From Agelas oroides (taxonomy: Eukaryota; Porifera; Demospongiae; Agelasida; Agelasidae): a stretch of 64,000 nt of DNA. The DNA lies in the NCBI GenBank assembly GCA_949130485.1, contig OX422184.1:22033506-22097505 (forward strand), in the 5' to 3' direction. The notes beneath the pieces are model-generated. The model was not told where the DNA came from. It was given only the letters and a program-made list of their open reading frames with translations, and did no database searches. Below are positions 13,401 to 28,400 of this stretch, one piece after another. Position 1 is the stretch's first letter, and each line of letters starts with the position of its first letter. The translations under genes were made by a program, and so were the position numbers.

Positions 13401-16400
13401 AGAGCTTACAAAAAGGCCAATATTGCTAGGTAGGGTGTGGAAAAATGCACATCTTATGACTAGTTCATCCCAGAAGGTTGAACCGCCACCTTAATATTGT
13501 ATAGTGGGTTATTTTCATAAATTCAGCCAGTCCCTCAATCTGTACCCTGGTTACTGACCATAAGCTATGATGCAGTAACTAGTAAGTAATAGCTGCTTAG
13601 CCTTATTCCAAGGCCCATCGACACCTCTCGTTTTTGACTGTTGAAAATGATTAAAAAGTGGAGCTGGAAAGTGTGGAAATGTGGCAGTAGCTAGTTCTTC
13701 TGAGAGAAGACTTTCAGTGGATTATGTAGTTCTTGCAGACTGAATATCTCCATCAATATCTACTGTTACTTGTGAATGGTTATTGTCGAGCACATTAGGG
13801 CGAGGCTACCGATCTTGCATTGTCTGTTCTCGGTTGGCAGGGTGTGGCTTACATAGTTATGTGCTAACATCTGTCACACAAAAATCTGTCACACTTAGAA
13901 ACGCAAACAACATTATGCTTAGGAATGAAAACATTAATCATGGTTAGGAATGCCCCAGCACAGCAGCATTCCTAGCAGTCTCATTGTTTCATACCGGCTG
14001 CGGTTTCATACCAGTACTGGGGTCAGCAGAGCGCGGCCAGCGTGTGCCAGCACCAGCAATGCGAAGGCAGAGAGCTAGACAGTGTAGAGCGATAAACAGA
14101 GCTCGAGGAAGTGGATTCTGATAGGCCATCAGAGTGCAGTCAATGCCTTACAACACTAAGGGAGTGACGGCAAAGAGGCTAGTAGAGTGAAGCAAAAAGA
14201 CAGTGATAGTGAAGTTACTATCCCATGCCATTTTGGTGCTAGGCAACGGCTGCAAAAATGTCGCTAATCTCCGCAAACCCATCAAAAGCATCACTTTGAT
14301 ATGCTTCATTCATGTCTCAAGATCACTGACCATGCTTTTATATATATGTACAAGCAAAGAAGATTTCAAGACAAAAGTTTCTAATTCTTAGAGGTGAAGC
14401 CCTGCTATTTGTAAACACATTCAAGTGTTGGGAGGTACTTAGTGGTGTACTGTGTCACATACAAATGTTGATGCAAACAAATAGTGCTGATTAGCAACAA
14501 CATTCCTGACCCTCACCTCTGAATACACATACATTGGTTATGAAACAAGGTTTCCATCATAATATTATATAACACACGCATGGAATTGGGATAGGCAACG
14601 TACTAGAAAAAATTCTGCAATCCTTCCTAAGGTCACATGCATACTCAAGCGGCCATGTGGGGATGGTCCGACACAAACCCAGCTGTGGTTTGCGATTGGG
14701 ACGATGGATGAAAACTTGTACTATATTGATTGGAAGATCACCTTTGACTTTGAACACATTAACATGGGGTGCTAGGTGACTCGGGTGAGCAAAAACTTAT
14801 TCAGTTTTATGTACAGATTATCATGGACGGTGTAGCTGTAGGAGAATAGAGCCAGTACCTATAGTGTCGTTCCCGTGCTGGAAAGTTGGGCGGGGGCCTG
14901 AAAATTAACTTCCATTTTGTTTATGTATTCCTGTGTAGTTATGATTAAATAGCTGGACGTTCTGATTAAGTGGGTAAGGCAGTGATTGCAAGTAGGTGGG
15001 GCAGTTATGGCTATATCAGTTACCAATATCATTTAGACACGTATGCTCCAAAAAACACTGGCCTTCAGTGTAGTACCCTTTCTGATCATTGCATGACTAT
15101 GGGTCTATTATGTCACTCTGCATTATGTCAATTTTACATACTACTAGGTATATGCAGGTGCACTGTGCCTCATGCAGGTCATGTGGGAGTCGTTTTATCA
15201 GAGAGTCGGTAGACTCTCTATGTAGGGATGGCGCCGACGTGCAATATATGCAATACTTAAGCAAAAGCCGTATTACTTCACCACAAACACGCTAAAAGCT
15301 TTTTAAGTGCCCAGGCTTCCTCTTTGAGTGCCTTTGTGATCAGCAAGACTCATACAAGTGGCCAAAAGCCATGCGGAAGACAGCTAAATACAAAAGTGTA
15401 CGCTAGCAAAAGTGCCATTTTTCTTATTCTTTCTTTCTTCGTTACGACTTTTGTTCAAACAACACTAACTCAATAACGGTTCAAGCACTCATCATGATTT
15501 TAGCACGAAACTGATGCTTATCACAGCGCGGAGCTCTACGACCACTCAGTGGCTTCATAGCTTCAAATTCACCCTGGTCAACAAAAGCCATTCACAACAC
15601 TCTGAGGCTGCTGTGCGTTGCTTAGGATGCCATTTTCTAATTGTGCACGCATGCGCACATGAAGTCTCGTTCCCAGACCAAAGACCACGGTCATTGGTCT
15701 GTAAGCGAGACGCGAAATCGCCAGCGGGCGGTACGCATGGCTGTCATGGTCTTTTCCTCCCGCCAGCATTGGGCAAGGCTTATGAACACTACGTAGGTAA
15801 GGCGCTGCATTCAGCTGCCTACTTGTAGCTACTCTACTCACAGCCTTATTGAACTGTAAAGCTAGGATGGTCAGTTGTCAGTATGACAGTAGCTTCTGTG
15901 CTGCAGCTGGTCAGTCGTCATGTGATTGACAACTGAAATTGGTTTCACAAAGTTTGGTAAGAAGAGTGGTTGGCCCTTCATCAGGTTCTAGCTGGCTATA
16001 TTACACATAATTATTTAATACATGCCTGGAACCACTAGTAAACGGGCATATGGAAAAGCAGGAAACGGAAATGAAACGGAAACTGGAAATGGAAACTGGA
16101 AATGGAAACTGGAAATGGAAACTGGAAATGGAAACTGGAAATGGAAACTGGAAACTGAAAACAGAAATGGAAATGCAACCTCTTAGCTGTTGCAGTCATT
16201 CAAATGTTGTTGGTTTTCGTTCCTAGGCATCCCAGTCCTCTCCCCACCTCCAGTTTTTGCCATCGCCGGCCCAGTTGTAGTATAATGTGCTCACTTGGGT
16301 CATTTTTATGTTCTCAGCAGTATTCTGTGTTCCATGCTTAGTAACTAGCTGATTCTGTATAAATATGCCCTGTACATGTCCTGAGATTAATGTCTAAATC

Positions 16401-19400
16401 AGAACACTACTCCAGTTTTGGAGGGGGGCAACGTGTTGGGAATGGGGCTATTGTACCCTGGCCCCATAATTTGCTTCACACATCAAAACTGGAAGTGGGT
16501 CTAGGAACGAGGCTGCAAGAGTAGGAATGCTGGTCTTGCTCCAAAACAAAGTAGATTACTCATGGTCAGATAGCAACTAGTCTCGTGCCCAGACCCTCTC
16601 ACATGTGAACCAGACTAAATTGCAACATTGCTTGCCACATGAGTGCTACTCAAAAGCAGTAATCACAAAGCACAGTACAGGAGTAAAGGCAAAGCACATG
16701 ACTCATAAAGCCAGTCCTATAACCATTGCTAAGTAGAATACTAGAGTAATGACTAAGCACACTATGAAGAAACATTGCACCAGTGATTGGTGGGTTTTTT
16801 TCCTCCCATTTCCGTTTCCAATTTCCATTTCCAGTTTCCATTTCCAGTTTCCGTTTCATTTCCGTTTCCTGTTTTTCCATATGCCTGCACAAAAAGGCTT
16901 CAAGCTCAGACCTCTATTAATTTTCCTACATCATTGACATTGGTATTGACATCACTCATGAGATAAATGCTCCCAGGCCTTGCCCCTACTAAACTGTCGA
17001 CGCCCTTTCAAGTTCTGGTGTTGTGATTACACTTGAAATAGGCTTAGGTCTAACTGTAACTGAGATTAACATCAAAAAAGTACAGAAACAAGACTTAAAA
17101 AAATTAAAAATGTAAAAAGATGTAGGGATGGCATGCCAAAAAGTGGGCAAACAAGGTAGGGATAATGCATGAAAGCAAAGGTCAACATATTGGCAAAGCC
17201 CCATCCCTACATCTTTTTCACACTACAGCTGATGCAATGCTGCTAGATCATATTAGCCTCGTTCCTGAGCCAACATGTGGGAGAAGGAATGTGGCCTTGG
17301 GACGAGGTTAAAACCATGCCATGTACTTTAACAACGCTATCATAAGTCTGCAGTCTACTCCAACTCACTGCTTAAGTTGTTGAAGAGGTTCCGTATAACA
17401 TAATGCTACCAAGAGGGTCATACTAGCCTCATTACCGGGCCATGTGGGAGGAGGAGGTGGCCTGAGAACAAGGCTACAGCCATGAACTACCAGTAATAAA
17501 GGTTATGAACTTGTGGTACGTTTTAGGAAGACCCCATGCACTAATTGTAGTGTGAAAAAGATGTAGGGATGGGGCTTTGCCAATATGTTGACCTTTGCTT
17601 TCATGCGTTATCCCTACCTTGTTTGCCCACTTTTTGGCATGCCATCCCTACATCTTTTTACATTTTTAATGTTTTTAAGTCTTGTATAGTTTTTCATGGG
17701 AACATCTGACAGTGGGAAATGTGTCTAGTGTGTGTACAAATATTAGTCTTTTTCCAATGATGCTGGCCAGCTCATGGACGTGGTTACAAGGTGTATGACA
17801 TACTAATGAAAAGTGCATCACTTACCAATGAGAAGTGTATCACTCAGTTGCTAGTACACAAGTTTCCTGTCATCTTGTGTAGTTTGTTACACACTAAGTC
17901 TGTAAATCACCCTAGCCTGTCCCACGTACCCTCGTCTTTGTGGCAAGGAGTGCATATGGCAGTGATGTTGCATAAACTACTATGTAAAATTTGTACACTT
18001 CAACCATAAACCCATTACGGACAGACGTAAAAGATGTACACACATAAATTCATACACACACACAACAAGCACAGACCTGAGACTAAGACCCCACCAGCAC
18101 CCACTGTGTGTGCACAATTATGTGCTTCATACTAAGACATTCAGCAACTAACGCCAGTCATCAATCTTGTGGACACAGTACGCTCTGTGAACACTGAAAA
18201 GCTTAATTTCATCAATCTAAATTATATCCTGGTGTTTGTAACCTAATCTGCTTGCCAGAAACATGATTTATGACCTTATTAAATGTATTATTGACATTGT
18301 AAAAACCACAAACTGCCTGGTGCCTTGTATCAATACAAATGTGCTACAGCATTAGGGATGAGGCTATTATGCTCAAAAATTCACAGTTTATGCTATGCTA
18401 GAATGCTTCAAACTATGTCCGATTATGCTCTTGGTGTGTTCCTATTATGCTCATGCAGCAAGTTAATAATTTAATAGAATTTAACCAAAACCGCACCCCA
18501 AGATGCTCGCACAAACAAAATTAGCGCTGCAAATCCACCCTTTAGAGTCTCATGCTACTTCATTGCTTTTATCATGATCTTTGTCAAAACAAACTTCACC
18601 ACAAACGAGGAGTCAGACATGAAACATCCCTCATGAATAGAAAGGTATGCCTCTAACAGCTTATACCCCCACACGCAGCCCAAGCACCTAGCGTGCTCAA
18701 TGTTACCTTCCGATTATTCCCGAATTATGCTTGCTCCGCAGAGCTACCGATTATTCCACAAACTATGCCCACATATTAGCCGCATCCCTATAGCAGCATA
18801 CCGGTTGCTACAGCTCTGACATGTACATTGATATCAACAATGTGACATCATGGATTCTCTGTTATCCTTGTCATAAGCTTGGGGTGAACCTGAATGAGTG
18901 GTCTATGTTGGTCCCAGTCACATACTAATGTCAGTATACATAACAGGGAATATACGATGTAGTATAAATGAGCGAACAGCTGCATATTTCTAAGCTGCCT
19001 CAAGTAAGGACAGGGCAGGAGACAAATAAGCAAGGTTGTGTGTGATTTGATATTAGTATTGTATTCCACTCAGGCTTGCCCCACAATGATGAATCCCCTG
19101 ACTAGAATACAGTACACAATCCTGCGCAGAAATGGAGGAATACACACACTTAACATGAGAAGCTTCACCTTGGTCTGATGGTTCACATTAGCTTTTCTCC
19201 TGAGAAGAAACGTCACAATCTGGTCGTGGCCTTTCTTACACGCTATGTACAATGCTGTCTGGCCATCCTGTAAATATAAGGGTGAGCAAGTCATGAAAAA
19301 CCATACCCCCACCTATCTTACACTAGCAGACGGAAACAGATAGGTAATGTTCAATTTCAAGTTCAAATATAACCACATAAGACAAGTTATTTCCAGTCAC

Positions 19401-22400
19401 AAGTAGACATGTCCTAGACTAATATGATGTGTTTACTACACAAAAGAAATACCTACATGTGCGTTGAATGACTAAAAACATAACTTCATCTGTTGTCTTG
19501 TCAATCCCAGTCTAAGACTTAGTGTCATTCTGTGTATAGTGGTTTGATTAAATTCTATGACTGTGTTTACGAAGCTACTTCAAGGATACTGATAGGAGCA
19601 AAAAATGTCTGAGAGCCACAGCAGTAATAGCATTTGTTGAAATGTCTGTGGTCAGTGTGGGTGTGTTCAAGTATGTCACATGTGCCATGTATAGCTATAG
19701 TGAAGTAGTTCAGCTTAGTGAACAGTTACTGTTCATTTTGAATGTGGACATATCATATTTCTTCAAATAGTCACCGCCCTCGAATAGTCACCGCCCTCGA
19801 ATAGTCACCGCCCTCAAATAGTCGCCGCCCTTTAATAGTAGCTAGCTAGCCACACAATCGGAAGCTCTGAACGAAATAAATACGGCCCTCGAATAGTAAC
19901 CGCGGCTACAATACGTGGCACGTGCACATGTGTAAATAGTAGCCGCGACATCTGGTCGAAGAAATATGGTACATGGAACAACTAGCCTTGTTCACAGACC
20001 ATTGTATGCCCAGATATTTTGTTGCTTACAGTACACCCAGATCACCACAGACAATGCAAGTCGCCTTCACTTAGTATCAATAGCCATCACCGATATTCTG
20101 TGGTACATGACTAGCGATGTAGCTGTTTGGCACAATCATTGTGAATATTGTCAAGCCAACATTGAACTAGGGGACGTATACTCAAGACAAATTGAATATT
20201 CAAGTAAACACCTCCTCCCATGTTTTGACTCAAAGTAGTGTACAGAAGGGGAGGGGGCACAATGTCATTGTAGTGTGCACTGTTCATCATCACAAACACA
20301 ATCTAACCATAACACTCCATCTCACCTTTGTCTCCTGCTCCACACTAGCTCCTGCTTGTAGTAGCAGCTCAACAACCAGGGCATGGCCTTCCTGACAGGC
20401 AACATGCAAAGCACCGAACCCATTCTGTGAAAGAGTCAACAATAAAGATCAATGTACATTTATAGTCAACATGTTTAGTGACACAGAGTAGCAAATGATT
20501 AATCAATACTTTACCACTGATCTGTTGCTAGGGCTACACAGGATGGAGCATAACACATAGCTCAAGGGTTAATTATACATGACATGCCTCGCCTGGCTGA
20601 CCAGTACTCTTAAAACATCTGGAGCAGCAACCATGTGAGCCAATTAGAGCTCAGCAACCTTATTAACTGGCAATCTTGTGACCTGCTATTACAAGAACAA
20701 TATAACCCGTTACCCAGGCAACATCTAAGAATGTTACCCATATCTCTCTTGTACAGTGATGTTGCCTAGGTAACAGGTTATATAATAGTTATATCCCTCC
20801 CTGGGGTGTGGTCTTGCACATTGGTGTCGGGCTACGCCTGACACCAATGTGTAAAACGACCACCCCCCAGGGAGGGATATAACTATTACTTAAAATAAGC
20901 TGCAGCTTGACTGGGGGCCAGCAGCAACGACTAATTACATACCTCAACATTTTATAATCAGACAGGTTGAACAACAGTAGTTGCACTTTGCTGCTGACAG
21001 TTTGTGGAGCCATGGTAATTGTTTACAGTATCATTTGTCCATGCATGGGTGGTCCATGCATAAAAAGAACAGAATCACACCTGTATCGTATATGGCCTGG
21101 GAGACTGATAAAGGAACATACATGGACTTGTAGATTCATGCATAGAATGTGCATGAAACGGTAGATTCATGCATGCACATTATTATAATGCATGTACGTA
21201 TTATGCAATATCTTGTCCATATCAGAGAGTCGGTAGACTCTCTATGTAGGGATGGCGCCGACGCGCAATATATGCAATACTTAAGCAAAAGCCGTATAAC
21301 TTCACCACAAATACGCTAAAAGCTTATTTAAGCGCCCAGACGTCCTCTTTGAGTGCCTTTATGATCAACAAGACTCATATAAGTGGCCACAAGCCACGTA
21401 AAAGACAGCTAAACACAAAAGTGTGCGGTAGCAAATGTGCCATTTTTCGTATTCTTCTTTCTTCGTTCAGCCTTCAATCTTTCAACAATGATATCTTGCA
21501 AACAGTTTAAATGCTCACCGTCATCTAAGCACGAACCTGATGCTTATCACAGCGCGGAGCTCTACGACCACTCAGCGTCTTCATAGCTTCAAATTCACCC
21601 TGGCCAACAAAAGCCATTCACAACACTCTGAGGCTGGTGTCCGTTGCTTAGGATGCCATTTTCTAATTTTGTACGCATGCGCACACGAAGTCTCGTTCCC
21701 AGACCAAAGACCACAGTCATTGGTCTGGAAACGAGACTAGTACACAACGCCAGCGGGCAGTACGCATGGCTGGCACGGTCTTTTCCCCTGCGGCATTGTG
21801 CAAGGCTTATGAACACCACGTAGGTAAGGCGCTGCATTCAGCTGTATACTTTTAGCTACACTAAAGATAGCCTACTTACAGCTTTAGTGAACTGTAAAGC
21901 TAGGATGGTCAGTTGTCAGTATGATAGTTTTCTGTGAATGGGTTTCACAATGTTTGGTAGGGAGAGTGGTTGGCCCTTCATCAGGTTCTAGCTGGCTATA
22001 TTACACATAATTATTACATGCCTGGAACCACTACTAAACTGTCAACGGCGTTTCAAGTTCTGGTGTTGTGGTTACACTTTTAGGCTTAAGTCTAACTGTA
22101 ACTGAGATTAACATCAAAAACGTACAGAAACAAGACTTTAAAAACATTAAAAATGTAAAAAGATGTAGTGATGGCATGCCAAAAAGTATGCAAACAAGGT
22201 AGGGATAATGCACGAAAGCAAAGGTGAACATATTGGCAAAGCCCCATCCCTACATCTTTTTCACACTACAGCTGATGCAATGCTGCTAGATCATATTAGC
22301 CTCGTTCCTGAGCTGGCATGTGGGAGAAGGAATGTGGCCTGGGGATGAGGCTAAAACCATGCCATGTACTTTAACGACACTATCATAAGTCTGCAGTCTA

Positions 22401-25400
22401 CTCCAACTCACTGCTTAAGTTGTTGAAGAGGTTCCGTATAACATAATGCTACCAATAGGGTCATATTAGCCTTGTTCCCAGGCCATGTGGGAGGAGGAGG
22501 TGGCCTGAGAACAAGGCTACAGCCATGAACTACCAGTAAAGGTTGTGAACATTTTAAGAAGACCCCCATGCACTGTCTAACTGTAGTGTGAAAAAGATGT
22601 AGGGATGGGGCTTTGCCAATATGTTCACCTTTGCTTTCATGCATCATCCCTACCTTGTTTGCATACTTTTTGGCATGCCATCCCTACATCTCTTTACATT
22701 TTTAATATTTTTAAAGTCTTTATTATTACATGTGGGCAATGTACATAAATGTCACAGTTTTACGGAAATATAGTGGAAACGGCCATGCATGAACAATCAA
22801 CGAACCACATCTCCCTTATAAAAACAGGCATAGATGTTATGCAAAGTCACCCACTGCGCAGGACGTGTTTCGGCCAATACTAGACCTCATCAGCTGCGCT
22901 GGGGTGACCGGGAGATGGGGACTGCCATATCATGCACAGAATGCAGTCAGGTGGCTGGCCTTATTCAAAAATCGATAGAGACTCCGATCCTTGAAAGCAC
23001 TGTCTCTTCGTGCAGCTGTCTTTCGTTCTAAGATCTTACGTAGCGATCGTAATCATTGATCGTCACATGTTATCGATATCGGTGCGTGCGTGTAAACGCA
23101 TGCGTGCACGTGCGAGCATACAGAGGCGTTGGAGGTACCGGAAGTATTAATGGCTAGTAAGGCACAATGCAAACTGTGTGAGGCAAACAGTGCGTGTTTA
23201 GGCTGTGTGTGTGTAAATGTGCTAGGCCAATTTAACTGCATGTTCAGGCTGTGTTAAACAGTAGGTAAGGCAATGCATTCAGTAATAATATTTTTCAGGC
23301 ACCTCCCGTACTTCTGTAAAGTCCTGGGGTAGCGATGCACAAAGGTCTTGTAGGTGCTACAGAGTTTTTGGTAGACGTATCCCTGTCTAAGTAATCTGGT
23401 TGTGAGTAGTTTAGATCTGTAAGCAAAATCTTGGTAATTACAACATATCCTCAAATATCGAACTAACTGTGAAATTACTACTCCGTATGCAGGTTTTGAG
23501 GGTATGTTGCTATCCATGTGTGGAAAATTGACTATTGAAAAGCTGAAGGTATCCCTCTTATCATACAAGTCTGTGCAAAACTTACAGTTCAGGACCTTAA
23601 TGTTAAGATCCAGGTAGGAACAGCTTGCAGAAGCAGTTGATACCAGGCTGTCTTTCTCCTCTCTCGTGTCCTCGGTACGAGGCTAACACCAATCCCTGCT
23701 TTGTTATGCTCCAAGGTGCTAGCTATACACAAGAACATGCCATGCTGGTGTGTGGCCTAGTAAACTCTGACCTGCTATGTAAATGTGGAAGCCTGCCACA
23801 AGATCCTTAGTACAACCATGAGAGCTCTACCTGGTTCTTTATAATACCAACAAGTGATATCCATGCTCAAGCCCAAGTGTATTCTAGATAGTATGTGTCA
23901 CTCTCCACTGGTCACTCTCCACTGGTCACATGCACATCACTAAGTCATACAAGCTTATTATTCGGTCATTGATTGAGGTGAGGCAGAGGTGGGATCTGAT
24001 TAGTGTTGACTACCTGGATCGACAGGACCAGCATGCTAGTGCTGGCCTGTACTGAGATGAAGTTCACACAGGTACCACCTAACTGGTGGCATGATTGTGG
24101 TGAAACAGTGACAAGTGAGGTAAAACAAAGAAGGGGAAGGTGATGAGGGTGGGTGACAATATCTGACTGCCCAGTGAACTGCAGGTGTGAACTTGTGTTC
24201 GCAATGCTTTATCTCGTAATCCTCAGATGATTAAATTATATTGTCTAGCACCTGTCACATGGTACCACACATCCATCCGGATGAGTACCCCAAAATTGAC
24301 ATCTTTAAGTGTGACAGACTTGTACACGCGTATGTACACATGAAAATTGTGAGAAGAGATCCTCCATTCGAAGTCTTGCACTAACGCACTCGGCAATAAT
24401 GCAACAGTTAAAACAGGTACAGTTTTCAACCAAAGCAAACCAAACTATCAATGAGTTAGTTTACACAATATAACGCAACTAATTGACATGACACAAAATT
24501 GCCATCTTTTAATAGCTCTCTCACACGTTCAGCAGTATAGTGCTTCCAACACGCCAAGGCTCTCAAAATGTGTGATGCAAAAATTTATGGGACTGCTACA
24601 TTTGTGTGTATAATTTTAGGACATTGTTTAGGGGTAGCTAGGCATGCATCAAGTAGGAATTTTCTGGAAACCTACTTTGTGACATCTGACTAGATGTTCT
24701 AGGTGTACCTGTCCTAGAGGTAATATTTCATCACCTACACAAAACTGAACTTCCATTAAAAGTACGTAGAGTTGATACACACTTCATAGACACATCAGAT
24801 ATTGATGCCCACCCTTAATGATGGTTCAGTTGATACAATGCATTAGCCTCATTCCCAGCCTCCTCCTAAGCTTTTCAAGTCGCATGACATATGAAAAATA
24901 AGACCGAACAGCTGAGGAGGGAACTGAAAACAAGGCTAACTGTGTGTTAATACAATGGAAATATGTGACTGAATAATGTCCAATTTGCACTCGGGACTTC
25001 CATAATTATAAAATATAGTGACATGTTCAGGGAGGCAATCATCTTCATGGACATACAGTGCTCAAGACGGCTTGTACCTAAATGTGTGGGACAGTATGAG
25101 TTACTGGAATTGTTTGCATATGCTCAAAAACACTGATTGTACCCATTCCATTATCACATGACTACAGATTTTGGTCCATTTTAAACTACTGACATGTAGT
25201 CCACTACTGAAACGGTGGGGCAACTCTCTGCCTGGGGATGCTTTGAGGAGTCCAGCTCTTGGTTTATTCACAATCTCTATATTGTGGCTACACAAATTGA
25301 GGGAGGGGCTTAACAGGTGAGGTTACATACGTACCATAATCTTTTCAAATAACTTGGGGAATGGCCAGAAAACAGATGGAACTATTCAAGTGTAAAGCAC

Positions 25401-28400
25401 AAACGACTAAAGATGTTTTTTTTCCAAGGCCCATCCACACCTCTTGTTTTTGACTGTTGAAAAGGATCAAATTCTTCTGAGAGAACACTTTCCACCATTC
25501 AATGTGCATAACAATATACAGAGTGGATTATGTAGTTCTTGTAGACTGATCACAGGTGGAAACAAAGTTTCACAATGCTTAAACTATCTTCAAGGCATCT
25601 TGGGTGCAAACTCTTGGAAGTAATCTGATCAATAAATGCACATACAAGCAAACAAGATTTTCAAGACAAAAGTTTCCAATTCTTAGAGGTGAAGCCCTGC
25701 TATTTGTAAACACATTCAAGTGTTGGGAGGTACTTAGTGGTGTACTGTGTTGCATACAAATGTTGATGCATAGCAAACAAATAGTGCTGATTAGCAACAA
25801 CATTCCTGACCCTCACCTGTGAATACACATACGTAACATTGGTCATGAAACAAGGGTTCCGTCATATGCACTGAACAGGGATAGGCAACGTAATAGGAAA
25901 AATTCTGTTACCCTTGTTAAGGTCATGCGGATGGTAAAGCAGCTGAGTGGGGATGGCAGACACAAACCCAGCTGTGGTTTGTGATGGAGATGATGGATGA
26001 AAACTTGTACATTGGAGGATCATTGTTGACTGTGAACACATTAACATGGGGTGCGAAGGCAACTCGGATGAGCAAACACTTATCCAGTTTTATGTGTATG
26101 GACAGGTGTAGCTGTAAGGGAATAAAGCCAGTACCTATAGTCTCGTTCCCAATCCTTTCCACCATTCAGTTTTGGTCAAAAACTGTACAGAGGGAAGGCT
26201 TGGGAACAAGACTAGCCAGAACCATGCAACCCTTCCAACCTAGCTAGATATTGCATAGTGTTTAGAGTTTGTGGTGACTGCAGTGAAGCATGATTTGAGA
26301 ATATGCTAATCAAGTTGCACTTCAAACTCCAGCATATAGCAGTCATTCACAGATGATTGCTTGCTGTGTATGGGAATACAGTGATGCATACTACTGTAAA
26401 TTGAGAAAAGTTTGAGGTGTAAAATTTTGCAAGATAACTTTTTGTGCTAAAATATTTTCATAGGCCATCATTTCTAGCAAATGTTTCAACACTGAAAGCT
26501 TTATGTGAAGCATCAAGGCGATCGAGCTCTGGTGTGGGCATGTGAGAGATTCAACTGTGGATGAGCTACCTCTGGCCAAAGACTATAGTAGCATTTGTGC
26601 CTACCATTATGTACCTGCATTGCAATCACTCATGAAGGCAGACAACAACCCTTGAGCAGATGCTTCAAAAGCAAAACTAAAATGAACACACTGCACTAGC
26701 ATTGCTGCCTCGATCCAATTCAGTTGTATCCCAAAATTCTGAGCTCAGCGCTAAAGTTTTCTGGTAGCAGTACTTACCCCACAGACAAGACAGAAACCTG
26801 AGCTTTATTTTTGCATGGTAAACAACCCTTGCTTTAAAGAATTAGCTTTCAAAGACGTTTCCATGAGTTTCTTTTTCGTTGCTGTCTACGACCACAAAAA
26901 TATTGTAATGTTGAAATTTTCCCAACAGTAGTTCATAAATGTTATTGTGTTTACATATAGGTGCAAGAAATGCTCTGACACTTCATACATTTGTAATGGT
27001 GTGGACATAACAATAACATGTACTGTACAAAACAACGTAAATGATATGAATCACTATGCATTGTATTTGGACGTTGCCTATCACTATTCTGTGTGCATAT
27101 TATCTATGCTTCCATCTTATCACTGTGCTTGAGATCAACTCTGCTATACCAAATACCATGCTACAATGCATATGCATATGACAAATATGATGTGATTTCT
27201 CAGGGTAGGTCTCAATGAGAAATACTATGGAAACCCAGTCCAAAAACATTTGATTATGTGCTTTAGTTGGGAAGTGGTAAAATTAGGAACAATGAACATG
27301 GGCACGGAAATGGAAACAAAAATGGAACGCTTTGCACACAGATGGACATTAGTGGAAGGTGCAGATTGGAGTTCTCAAAGAGTGATGATTTTGAAGTTAC
27401 TGGCCCCTCTGAACTCTGCTACCATTCTGTAATGTCAATAACACAAGAAGCAGACAATGGACAGCTATTACTGGATGGGGAGTAGATCAGTTGGATTACA
27501 CGGCACTGGAAATATGGTTTAGTGAGAGCATTGGTAGGGTAAGGGTTAGGGTTCGGGGAGGTGAACTGGATTTTCACTATTGTATTGATCCCAGGGAGCC
27601 CTCCAGATGCTCCTTTAGACAGAGTTGACAAAGACAGTGTTGTTCATCCCTACCTGCAGGCACTCTAATTAAGGCCCCATTATTCATTGTCTCTCCCATG
27701 AGTTATTCGACAACCCCATCCAAAACATCTTTAAGCCCCTCCTCCAATTTGTGTAGCTATATTAAACACAGACTTGTTAGGTACTATCTTGACAAGCATT
27801 GACCTTTACCACTTCCCATCCGAGTTAGTAGGTGCTCTAATTACTAACATAGCAACAATGATCAAACATCAGAAAACATTCTAGCTATAGTCATTACATA
27901 TGTTAAAGATCAGGGTTGGAGCTAAACAATAGTTGGTTCTGGAGAAGGCTAGAGGTACATGTAGAAATATGTGTGGGGCTGATGGTTGGGGCTAAAATTG
28001 TGCAGGCTAAACAATGGGCAGGATGGCAGCTGCTTCTGGAGGGGGGTACAGGTAGAAGTATGGGTGAGGCCGATGGGGTTAACTGGTAAAGGAGAGAGAC
28101 TGGTGGTAAAAGGTAAGGGGAAGGGCTAGGGTTAACTAATTCTACACTACTAGTACTATGCAGCATGTATGCATGGAGTTACGGACTCGGCTGTTCTAGA
28201 GTAGTGAGTATGGCCATTTTGCCATCATTCTGTGTCTTCAAGGACTATGAAATGGGGTTATAAAATTGTCGCAGGGGATTGAGGTGATGACAGTTGGTTC
28301 CTTGACAAAGGTTTCCCAGAAAAGCAAGACAAATGTCGGGGGATTCTGACATTGTCTTTGTGATGTAGCGGTGAACACAATGAACAGTGGAGATTAGTGC

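Noticed and set aside
15514-15740. Protein-coding gene shared with 21540-21740
   Set aside because: The similarity is at DNA level across the whole repeat copy, frames are not better kept than neighbours, and no family was recognised.
27533-27560. Telomere-like GGGTTAGGG
   Set aside because: Only one or two imperfect units; not a telomere or telomeric insertion of note. The same holds for AACCCTAACCC at 38945.
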